Assembly: GCA_020002185.1 (NCBI GenBank)
Contig: CM034531.1
Location: 87,745,046 to 87,809,045, forward strand
Reading direction: 5' to 3'
Origin: Paraescarpia echinospica
Taxonomy: Eukaryota > Annelida > Polychaeta > Sabellida > Siboglinidae
DNA length: 64,000 nucleotides
This document shows positions 55,621 to 64,000 of this stretch, in pieces. Every line of letters starts with the position of its first letter. Positions within the stretch are counted from its first letter, which is position 1. The notes under the pieces were generated by a model. That model did no database searches, was not told the DNA's origin, and saw only the letters and a list, made by a program, of their open reading frames with translations. The position numbers and the translations under genes are program-made.

Positions 55621-57649
55621 GTTAGCCAACATGTCATGTTGTACTTTTAACTGCATTTTATGTTAATGGCAGGAATTCTTGTTAGATCCGTGATAAGAAT
55701 TTTTGTATTCTTTGTGTGATACAAAGAATACAAAAATAGAGATATGTGGATGCCACCCTCGATTTTGAAGGTTACATGAATGTCATAAACTTGTAACAAA
55801 ATATTGTTATTGATTAATTGACATCTTCTTGTACACACTGTTGCACACAACCAAATAGTTTATATAATTTGTACATGTATTGTCTGCGTTATCAGGTATA
55901 TATTCCTGTTGATGCAATATACATATTATTTATTACTACGCATGCATTTGGTCATTAACATGACGTGAAAGTAAAAGAACATAGTTAGGATGTTGAAGAA
56001 GAGAGGGGGCAATCGCAGATTACAACTCTACTCGCGACACAGTGGACCACTGTTTCGAGGAACGAGACAATTCAATATCTCAAGGAGGAATCCATATTTC
56101 AGTATCGGGTTGATATACGTGGAAACTATGGAGATTATGCTGGACATCAGCAGGGCTAAGATGATTGGCAGCTATGTAGAATATTTTGCTGCAATTATAC
56201 ATGAAAACAGAAGTCGTGCACCAGTATCGAGGCCAGCTTCACCGCGGACAGACAGGGAAACAATAGCAGAGCGACGGACTTACGGCAGTGGCGCCAAGTA
56301 TGGAGCCCACCGTCACCACTGACAGACAGGGAAACACGAGAACAACAACAGCAACATACAGCACTACAATATCGTGAATGCTACCAAACATTTATTCGTT
56401 TATCCAATGGTGAAATAGTGAATATGTTATCTTTACGATGACACCGAAAAAGACGACAAGAAAAATTAAAAGTCCAATACCGTGAAGGCTACCCGAAATG
56501 TCAGCGTGTATCCAATGACACAATTGAGGCGATGTTTCTTATACGATGAAACGGAAAAAAAAAATATAATTTTGCACAACCCGCCACGATTCAAACCCCA
56601 AAAGTTCATAATGCAATAATGTGAACATATCAGTGATCATGCCACATCTATTTGTAGATGACAGTTTTGCATTTATGATGACAGATACAAAGATTACGTT
56701 TCGCAATTGTTATTCCAGATACATCATTCAGAAACGTTAAGTAGAGAACATCCCCATGCTAAAGGTTCCGGGATTAAATTAAAAACTTTCTAACTCCACG
56801 AACAACTCTTGAGGTCCATGAAGCATGCTTACCAAATGTCAGCTCTTCGTATGCAAAACTAATGGAAATGTGTTCGGATGAACAAATAAAAATATCAAAC
56901 AAACAGAGCCCCACTTTTTGTTTTGGAATATAAATACATATTTGCAATAGAAAATATATCACGTAGAAATTGTTTATTGTAATTCAGGTAACTATTATTT
57001 CTATAAAATGTTTGTTTTCTTAATGAAGCATTTAACATAATGTGTAAATCGATCACTAATTTGTGCTTGTTGCGAAAGTTACATTTAATTTCCTGCCTAC
57101 TATTAATATATAAGTTTAAGAATATTGTGCTTTAGTGGACTCGAGCAGTCATGCCAGGATTATGTGTTGGCATAAATATCAATTATTAGCACACCGTTAA
57201 TGTTATACATACAACTTAGGTAATTTGCTTTTATTATTGGGAATGCTTGTCATTAGTTAATGCGAAACATCACATTTGCCTGTTTTGTTTTGCATCTAAT
57301 TACACGTGTGTGTTTACATGTGTGTTGTATTTATGTGCGTATGCGTAAGCTTCTCAATGTCTAAACATATATCATAAGTTTTTATTTGATTAGAACGGAC
57401 GACGCCATCTACTTAGAGATAGCTAAACTTACGTGAACTATTCAATTTCGCGAAGTTTTTACAAGAGACAAGATACACACATAGGTTGAACTTACCACTC
57501 TAAGTTGAATTTGTATGCATTATATGTTCATAGTGAACACATGTATAAAATTATTGTTTTTTACATGATTTTTTTATTTTTATTTATTTTAATATTATTA
57601 TGTATAAATAATGTATAACTACGTGTGTATCATTTGTAGGTACCATTAA
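55621..57649. other. Intergenic, no gene recognised
   Basis: An open frame at 55990-56322 encodes an Arg-rich peptide without a recognised domain. Segments 56364-56455 and 56470-56560 are an imperfect tandem pair (ataccgtgaa.gctacc.aa ... atccaatg...aa.t). Words from 56200-56345 and 57420-57480 reappear at 60890-60950 and 60960-61020, so parts of this stretch are duplicated inside the chitin-binding gene's region. Confidence 0.45.
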
Positions 57650-58433
57650 AGACGTACTAACAATTATGCCACTTGCCGTTGATCATCAGATGGTCAATCT
57701 GGTTACGGTCCCTTCTGTTTGGTGAGTACCAAGTCAGTTTGTGGATGTCTGGTTGTTAGAAAAGGGTCCTTCCAATGATAAGAGTGTTCATGCCACACAA
57801 GTTCACCATTCTTTCACCATTGTTGTTCATGCAGCCACATCCGTTCCTTCCCATGACCGTGCCGATGTGGGTGTTGTCACTTGCAACTTTTGCATTCAGA
57901 TCTCCCATGACAATTGTGATGTCATGGCGTGGTGACCTGTTCACTTCTGCTTGAAGGCTTCGACAGAAAGCGTCCTTTTCCTCATCCTCCCCGTCATGGT
58001 CGGTACATAGCACTGAAGGTGGGTGATGTTTTCATGTATCCCGTTCTGTCGAACTCTCATCAGACGACTGCTGACAGGTTTCCACTCTAGCAGTGAATTT
58101 TTCTCCTCTTTATTCAGGAGAACCGCTACACATTCGCGATGCTGGTTGTTGTCTTGTCCAGCTCATATTACCATTTCTCCCGTTGCTGTTGTCAGTCTTC
58201 CCGAACTGGTCCACCTGCTTTCGCTCACTCCAAGGATGTGTAGGTTGTATTGCAACATTTCTATGGTTATCTGCGCCAGTTTTCCAGTTTCGTACATGGT
58301 CCTCACATTCCAAAATCCAATCCTGGTCTTCGTTTTTGCAATCAGCACTCTCAAAATCGTGTCTGCGGCTTCCTTTTGTTTTTTTACCACAGACAGTCAT
58401 ACGAGTCGTTGACTCGGGAAGGCCGTCATGCAC
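57650..58433 (-). pseudogene. LINE endonuclease fragment
   Basis: The minus strand reads, from about 58330, TRIGFWNVRTMYETGKLAQI, EMLQYNLHILGVSESRWTSS and GRLTTATGEMV, the start of an RTE-type apurinic endonuclease (WNVRTM box, SESRW box). A further frame 58013-57756 gives NRSPRHDITIVMGDLNAKVA (GDLNAK box), NNNGERMVNLCGMNTLIIGR and TLF. The rest of the domain (DIHKLTWYSPNRRDRNQIDH, carrying the SPNRRDRNQIDH box) is in another frame down to about 57650, where homology stops. It overlaps in content with the endonuclease end at 53.5 kb, so it is a separate element. Confidence 0.85.
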
Positions 58434-58536
58434 AGTTGTGAAAGTTATCTTCGTCGCTGTTTCCGTAACAATAATTATGTTTTATAAGACCGGGTTGTTA
58501 GCCATGTGCTGCACCCTCAACCTGGAGGACTAGGGT

Positions 58537-58745
58537 ACATTTTCCGTAGTATCAAACATAAAGCATTAATTCAACCTCATCTCTCATACGGCCTTCCGGC
58601 ATGGTACAGTTATATCAATGAAAATAAAAATATTAACATACTATTTAAATTTTTAAAGAAAGTAGTACGTTAATACACAAAAGTAAATTGATATCTCAAA
58701 CATACCCCATTCTAGAATGTATTAAATTAACTAAAGACTAAAGAG
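58537..58745 (+). pseudogene. LINE RT C-terminal fragment
   Basis: The plus-strand frame reads IKHKALIQPHLSYGLPAWYS then YINENKNINILFKFLKKVVR, the thumb region of a Jockey-like reverse transcriptase, followed by a stop and about 20 more recognisable codons. Confidence 0.7.
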
Positions 58746-59166
58746 AAGTGGTGTTAACAGGTGTGCTCCCACAATAGCCTCTTTGATACTGACACCCAAC
58801 CATACACATCGGAACAACATGTCTGCCCTCGTTGGATCCGATTATGGGGATAAAACTAAACACAGTCTGTGTAACAGTCACGCCCTGGTCGGACATAGTG
58901 GTGATGGTCAGAATATTTCTGTATTTTGCAATTTACAAACATCTTCAATTGCACCATATTAAATTGCAAATATATTTAGTCAGACATATATGTTACACAT
59001 TCATACGACACGATGAATTCCGGTGCCCACACCTATACAATCCCTTATTGCTGTGGTTGTTTTTCGCGATCGTTTAATTATGAATTATACACCGTTTTAG
59101 AGCATCCCGTTACGGCACGGACAATGCAATAAATGGTTTGAACTACTTGAATCAATCACTCTCTCC

Positions 59167-59170
<4 letters not shown>
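58736..59170 (+). repeat. Segmental duplication, copy 1
   Basis: Nearly identical to 61136-61614: both run from actaaagagaagtggtgtta through cgccctggtcggacatagtg to gaactacttgaatcaatcac and then a (TC)n tract. This copy lacks 56 bp present in the other (about 61309-61364). Confidence 0.97.

Positions 59171-59240
<70 letters not shown>
59165..59240 (+). repeat. (TC)n then (TA)n tract
   Basis: About 33 TC units at the end of duplication copy 1, followed by TA-rich sequence. The equivalent place in copy 2 has only about 10 TC units. Confidence 0.95.
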
Positions 59241-59256
<16 letters not shown>

Positions 59257-59339
59257 CATATATCTATGTATATGTATATGTATATATACATATATGCATA
59301 TATATACATCCCCTATATCCCTCTCTTTCTCTCACGCAC

Positions 59340-59378
59340 GCACACACGCACGCACGCACACACGCAAACACACACACA

Positions 59379-59462
<84 letters not shown>

Positions 59463-59489
59463 CACACACACATACACACACACACACAA

Positions 59490-59550
<61 letters not shown>
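59340..59550 (+). repeat. (CA)n microsatellite
   Basis: About 100 CA units with CG, TA and AA interruptions. The long Cys-Val and His-Thr frames across it are artefacts. Confidence 0.96.
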
Positions 59551-59551
<1 letters not shown>

Positions 59552-59970
59552 ATATAGGAACAATGAAACAACAATGTAATGTAAAAATGAGCAGGCTGTT
59601 TCGAGATAATAAGTGAATTAGGCATAACCTAAACATCAAAGACGCATCTGAATTGCAAAGGAAAAGAGCATGAAATAAGTTGAAGAAACGACAATTCAAC
59701 GGTATTATGAAAGTATTACCTTCTGTCATTCTTTGCTTTCTTTTGCATTCATTGCTTTGATTATAACATTTGATTCACACACAAACAGTCATCAATGTGA
59801 AATCGAGTGCCCTCAAACTATGCGACGTCAAATAAGAACGTGATGTGGGCGTACCGGTAATCTCCGCTTTGTCCTTGACAAGCGTAAGTCACCATGGTCG
59901 CTGGTATCGCATGTCATGTAAGTCGAGACGGCGGCGTAGGTGGAGGTGTGAATCTGGCATCATGGACGAC

Positions 59971-59977
59971 TATAAAA
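59971..59977 (+). promoter_or_regulatory. TATA box of the chitin-binding gene
   Basis: A clean TATAAAA at 59971-59977 within GC-richer sequence. Transcription would start about 25-30 bases downstream, near 60001, followed by a short leader exon with a good donor. A strong TATA box is common in highly expressed tissue-restricted genes. Confidence 0.65.
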
Positions 59978-60000
59978 CAGGCGCAACACACAGCCACCAC

Positions 60001-60052
60001 CACTCGACCGAAGGCGTGTTTCAGAACAGCACTACCAGTCGAAATACTTCAG
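60001..60052 (+). other. Predicted untranslated first exon of the chitin-binding gene
   Basis: From the presumed start near 60001 to gaaatacttcag, followed by donor gtaaat at 60053. There is no ATG in the exon. It would splice over about 500 bases to the acceptor ttttttcctag at 60541-60551. Start position is inferred from the TATA box. Confidence 0.55.
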
Positions 60053-60199
60053 GTAAATACTGCATCGCTTTTCCGTTTGATTCTGCAGTTACTCCTACAA
60101 TTAAAGACACGTCAAATCCGTAAGAAATGCAAATAACCGAAACTTTGGAGACTTTTATTATCTGCATTTATTTCATTTATGCAATTTATTTATGTGTTT

Positions 60200-60345
60200 G
60201 CGTGCGTGAGTGAGTGTGTGTGTGTGTGTGTATGTATGTGCGTGTGGGGGTATGGATATGTACTCGTGTGCTCGTGTGCGTGTGCGTGTGCGCGTGCCCG
60301 CAAGTGTGCGTGCACGTGTGCCTGTGCGGGCGTGTGCGTATTGTG
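60200..60345 (+). repeat. (GT/GC)n tract in intron 1
   Basis: Impure alternating TG/CG sequence, a potential Z-DNA former, between the leader exon and the signal-peptide exon. Confidence 0.85.
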
Positions 60346-60551
60346 CATGTGTACGTTTTCAAACTTGGTCTTTTTCCTATGCACAAGTTTCCTCTAAACA
60401 ACCGTGATTCAAAACCGTTGTTTAATCTTTTATTATTACTGCATTTATTTAATTCGAATAACTAATGAGGAACACATGAGTCTACAGGTCTATGCAATAC
60501 AGCTCGATAGATTAGTGCCAAAAATAATGTATGACAAACGTTTTTTCCTAG

Positions 60552-60608
60552 TGATAATGGCGTGGATACACATCGGAGTGTGTTTGGTGATGGCGCTGAC
60601 CGCAGCCG
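60552..60608 (+). CDS. Chitin-binding gene: signal-peptide exon
   Basis: Acceptor ttttttcctag ends at 60551; five leader bases precede ATG at 60557. It encodes MAWIHIGVCLVMALTAA plus one base; donor gtaagt at 60609, phase 1. Confidence 0.85.
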
Positions 60609-63603
60609 GTAAGTGGCGCTACTTGTCAAACGGTTACGTTAAGTATTCGACTTGGTTGTTATCTGCAACAAGCGAAACAGTGTCAACCCATCTTATAAAT
60701 AATTATATGAACGATGTAAAAGATAATAAAAGAGGAATTACATTATTGTATCCATTTATAACATATGATCATCTGGGACGAGTTTGAGTAGCATTGGTTG
60801 TATCATAAGTGGTAACTATATGTATGTATATGTATATATATATATATATATATATAAATATAAAGAACACATAAGTCGAGGATCAATATCGAGTCCACCC
60901 TCACCTCTGACATACAGGAACAAAAGAGAACAACAACAATAACATAGAGACAGCAATATTTATGTAAACTATTCAATTTTGCGAAGGTTTACAAGAGGCA
61001 ACCTACACGCATGAATTCAAAGGAGATTGTATAATTTTTTTTATAAATAATTTCACATACAACACTGCAATACATGAATGCTAAAGCTATTGTCAGTTGC
61101 GTGACAATGGCCATTAACCCAGCAAAGTGATCACTACACGACTAAAGAGAAGTGGTGTTAACAGGTGTGCTCCCACAATAGCCTCTTTGATACTGACACC
61201 CAGCCATCCACATCGGAACAACATGTCTGCCCTCGTTGGATCCGATTATGGGGATAAAATTAAACACAGTCTGTGTAACAGTCACGCCCTGGTCGGACAT
61301 AGTGGTGATGACACATTCCAGATGATGGCGCCAGCTCTAATCCATTTGAATATGTCTTGGTCAGAATATTAATGTATTTTGCAATTTACAAACATCTTCA
61401 ATTGCACCATATTAAATTGCAAATATATTTAGTCAGACATATATGTTACACATTCATACGACACGATGATTTCCGGTGCCCACACCTAAACAATCCCTTA
61501 TTGCTGTGGTTGTCTTTCGCGATCGTTTAATTATGAATTATACACCGTTTTAGAGCATCCCGTTACGGCACGGACAATGCAATAAATGGTTTGAACTACT
61601 TGAATCAATCACTCTCTCTCTCTCTCTCTCTCTCAATATAATGAACTCATCCCAAGGATAAACCGAGAAAATTTTATATATAAGAAAACTGCTACAACGC
61701 TAACGTGCCTGGCAAGTTTAATTCAGCGAACTTCCTATTAACAAATATGTTCTACCACTCATGGCTAAATATAATGGGTCTGAACATATCTAGGTCACTT
61801 TGTTCCAAACAAACAAAACGTAAGGGCAGCAGTTGAATATTGCTGGTAACATGTATTGACGTTTTGAGTGTTTTGAAATTGGATTGTAAGCTTATGTACG
61901 GATATGGTTTGAAATGAAATAATACCAAAATACTGTGTTTCGCAGCACGCTAAAACAAATTAATAAATTATTGCAGCGATTCGAGATAGAGAACATCGAA
62001 ACACGTATACCGAGCCTTATACCTCACATAAACTACGTACATGTATGTATATACATATATATATATATATATATATCGAAATTAATTGAACTTATCTGAT
62101 ATTGACAATTATATATGTACTGTAACTACCGTGTTTTTGTAGTAGAAGCGAAGCACTGTTCTCAAAGTGATCGAATTGCATGGATTCCGGAAGTAACCGG
62201 AATTGACGTGTACAGCCCATGGGAAGATTACCCGGCCCCGGAGAGCATGTGCTGCAATGTAATCGATCCAGAATCCCCGTTTAATGCGCAAGGTGTGTCA
62301 CCATCATTTCCTTCATGGCAGGTAAAATAGTGAGATTAAAACAGTTTCCTTGATGTATTACTTGACCAAATTAACCACTCTAAATGCAAAACGATTAATT
62401 TTTGGATCGTATTTTATTCCTATCTTACCTAATGTAGACTTGTGATCTAGATTGATTTACGTACGATGATTTTTTAGGAGGTTCGTGTCAATGTGATGGT
62501 TGTAAGTCATCAATCTGTCAAATGGATTGTGTAAATTTGATATAACCACGTGTATGTGTGTGAAAGGGAGAAAAACGTGCGCGCGTGTCAGCGTGTTGCG
62601 TTCTATCTCCTACGGCATTCAAACACATAATGTATTTCTTTATTATGTCCAAACAGAGAAGTGTTCGTTGTGTTACAACCTCACAAAGAGCACTCCCGGC
62701 TTCGCGGCCGACCCCAACAACTGCCAGAAGTTCTACATGTGCGAGCCGGCCGGTGGCCCGGACAAGTGGAACGTCTTCCCCATGACGTGTCCAAACTGCA
62801 CCTTTTGGGACCAGGATAAGTTGACCTGTGTAGAAGTCTTCGATGATCCTGACGGCACTGGCGTTTGTGGAAACTTTACAGCTGTGACTGACGACGTGCC
62901 AATTACGACATTTAGTTAGTGTATACCAATTCTCCCATTATAAATCTAGTGCTCATAGGCAGTGGGCATGTTTCTAACACAAAGCTTAATGAAATAACGT
63001 TTGGTTTTGTAGTTCTAATTTTTTATATTCTGTGCACACCCTTTGTGCTAATAGTAGCAGTAACGCTTACCAATTTCCAATTGTGAATCTGCCAATTATT
63101 ATCATAGATTCGGGAATAATACACCAAGTCGTGTTACGTAAAAACACATACATTAGTGTGGTGGTTGAACATTTCTGAGAAGTTGTTTTGTTTGTGTTGT
63201 TTAACCTACAGAAGAGGACCCTAAGTTGTTCTGCATCAACTTCGAAAACCAATGGCAGTTGGCGGACTACGGCGTCTATGTGTACAACGACGGTGTGGAA
63301 CTGGTCAACGACAGCAGTGTGTGTCCGATATCTGGCAGTCAGTGCGGAAACTTCCTTGGCAGTGACAGTCGCCTAGAGGTTCCATTCTTCTCCAACAATT
63401 ACGACAGTTTCAACCAGCTGGTGATCACCATGTACTACAGGAAGGCTGGTGCAGGCGCGAATGTACAAGGCATTCTCAGCAACGACTGCTTTCCCAAAGG
63501 CAATGGGGTAGGAGCTCCTGGCAACTCACTCTACTGCTCCGTCAATGGCTCCATGTTCGACGCCGGCATGAAGTCGCCAGCGGCAGATGTACAAGGAGAT
63601 GAT
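60557..63603 (+). CDS. Secreted chitin-binding (CBM14) plus LamG-like protein, 5' part
   Basis: Predicted extracellular matrix protein that binds chitin, with the domain pair found in molluscan shell-matrix Pif/BMSP proteins. Coding exons: 60557-60608, 62143-62292, 62657-62914 and 63212-63603, continuing beyond the window (donor gtacgt at 63604, phase 0). Order over about 284 residues: signal peptide (MAWIHIGVCLVMALTAA), a linker with three Cys (CSQSD, MCCNV), one peritrophin-A domain (ADPNNCQKFYMCEPAGG, MTCPNCTFWDQDKLTCVEVF), and the start of a LamG-like domain (LFCINFENQWQLADYGVYVY, SRLEVPFFSNNYDSFNQLVI, TMYYRKAGAGANVQGILSND). The first three introns are phase 1, so the linker and chitin-binding exons are symmetric modules. 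Unlike Pif, no VWA domain precedes the chitin-binding domain. A role in shell or cuticle matrix is inferred from the family. Sequons include NLT, NCT, NFT, NDS and NGS. Confidence 0.88.
61136..61635 (+). repeat. Segmental duplication, copy 2 (intronic)
   Basis: Second copy of 58736-59170, about 2.4 kb downstream in the same orientation, inside the intron after the signal-peptide exon. It retains the extra 56 bp (about 61309-61364) and a shorter (TC)n end. Confidence 0.97.
62143..62292 (+). CDS. Chitin-binding gene: linker exon
   Basis: Tandem acceptors tag|tag at 62140-62145 allow starts at 62143 or 62146, differing by one valine. The reading EAKHCSQSDRIAWIPEVTGI then DVYSPWEDYPAPESMCCNVI and DPESPFNAQ carries three cysteines and no recognised domain. 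Donor gtgtgt at 62293, phase 1. Confidence 0.82.
62657..62914 (+). CDS. Chitin-binding gene: peritrophin-A (CBM14) exon
   Basis: Acceptor gtccaaacag ends at 62656; donor gttagt begins at 62915; phase 1 on both sides, so the domain is a self-contained module. Cysteine spacing NNC-x5-C-x14-C matches peritrophin-A, with aromatic residues (FYMC, FWDQ) in the chitin-contact positions. GC content is far above the introns. Confidence 0.93.
63212..63603 (+). CDS. Chitin-binding gene: LamG-like exon
   Basis: Acceptor ttaacctacag ends at 63211. The reading KEDPKLFCINFENQWQLADY ... SSVCPISGSQCGNFLGSDSR ... NDCFPKGNGVGAPGNSLYCS resembles the LamG/ConA-like part of Pif proteins, with extra cysteines. Donor gtacgt at 63604, phase 0. 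The domain is incomplete here. Confidence 0.85.
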
Positions 63604-63777
63604 GTACGTATATAATACTACTACTAAAAGTATCTATCTTTCGTCATACTGAATGTGTTCTGCGCATGCAAATAAATTACCGATTCGTTTTTTTGTTAGG
63701 TTACATTGTGTGATTATAATAATAATAAATAATAAATTTATAAATACGAATTGTGCTAATTTGAAGCAGCTTGGCAT

Positions 63778-63912
63778 ATAATCATGCGTATGTATGCATG
63801 TATGTATGTAAGTATGTATGTATGTATGTATGTATGTACGTACGTTCGTTTGCATGTATGGATGTATGTATGGATGCATGCATATGCATGCTTGTATGAA
63901 TGTATGCATCTA
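63778..63912 (+). repeat. (TATG)n/(CATG)n microsatellite
   Basis: Tetranucleotide tatg and catg units with interruptions, in the intron after the last visible exon. Confidence 0.93.
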
Positions 63913-64000
63913 TGCATGTGTGTACGCAATATTACTGAACACGCGGAAAAGTGCGAACGTAAAATTTTTAAATGCTCGTTTGTGATAGAAAAAAATCGTT

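Noticed and set aside
55990..56322. 110-residue Arg-rich open frame
   Set aside because: No recognised domain, and it overlaps partly duplicated non-coding sequence. It cannot be supported as a gene.
51405..58433. One LINE split by insertion of another
   Set aside because: Both minus-strand pieces contain overlapping parts of the endonuclease, so they are two elements and not two halves of one.
58023..58533. Plus-strand open frames of 129 and 146 residues
   Set aside because: They are antisense to the LINE endonuclease boxes on the minus strand.

Overview
The window is animal nuclear DNA: long introns with GT/AG boundaries, very long (CA)n, (TA)n and (TC)n tracts, several hAT-type DNA transposons, CR1- and RTE-like LINE remnants and one retrotransposon gag remnant. 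No RNA gene was recognised. The content (a secreted chitin-binding plus LamG protein resembling molluscan shell-matrix Pif/BMSP proteins, and the style of the repeats) points to a marine invertebrate, most likely a mollusc or another lophotrochozoan. That assignment is inference. Most long open frames here are translations of simple repeats or transposon debris. The two real multi-exon genes were assembled by hand from splice sites, reading phase and domain logic.

Layout. 1-0.5 kb: a GC-rich terminal exon of an unidentified gene. 0.5-5.1 kb: repeats, a broken OTU-protease gene and a small inverted-repeat element. 5.13-8.15 kb: a hAT transposon with a perfect 8-bp target duplication and a decayed ZBED/SCAND3-like transposase. 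9.4-11.5 kb: a terminal-inverted-repeat element carrying a 14-copy 71-bp satellite. 11.9-13.3 kb: a gag remnant on the minus strand. 14.3-15.2 kb: a LINE tail. 15.2-20 kb: intergenic repeats.

20.2-38.0 kb, plus strand: a nine-exon gene for a predicted 400-residue cell-surface protein with signal peptide, V-type Ig, C2-type Ig, a third Ig lacking its second cysteine, and a GPI-attachment tail. Its introns hold four hAT elements or remnants and a LINE fragment.

38-60 kb: no gene identified. This stretch holds a ~780-bp palindrome (43.2-43.9 kb), a DNA transposon with ~180-bp inverted repeats and a decayed long protein (44.6-47.5 kb), a foldback (TA)n structure (50.5-51.1 kb) and five LINE pieces (51.4-58.7 kb).

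60.0 kb to the end, plus strand: the 5' part of a second gene with a TATA box, an untranslated first exon, a signal peptide, a cysteine-containing linker, a peritrophin-A (CBM14) chitin-binding domain and a LamG-like domain. It runs off the window. The two genes share orientation and secretory destination but nothing in the sequence links their functions.
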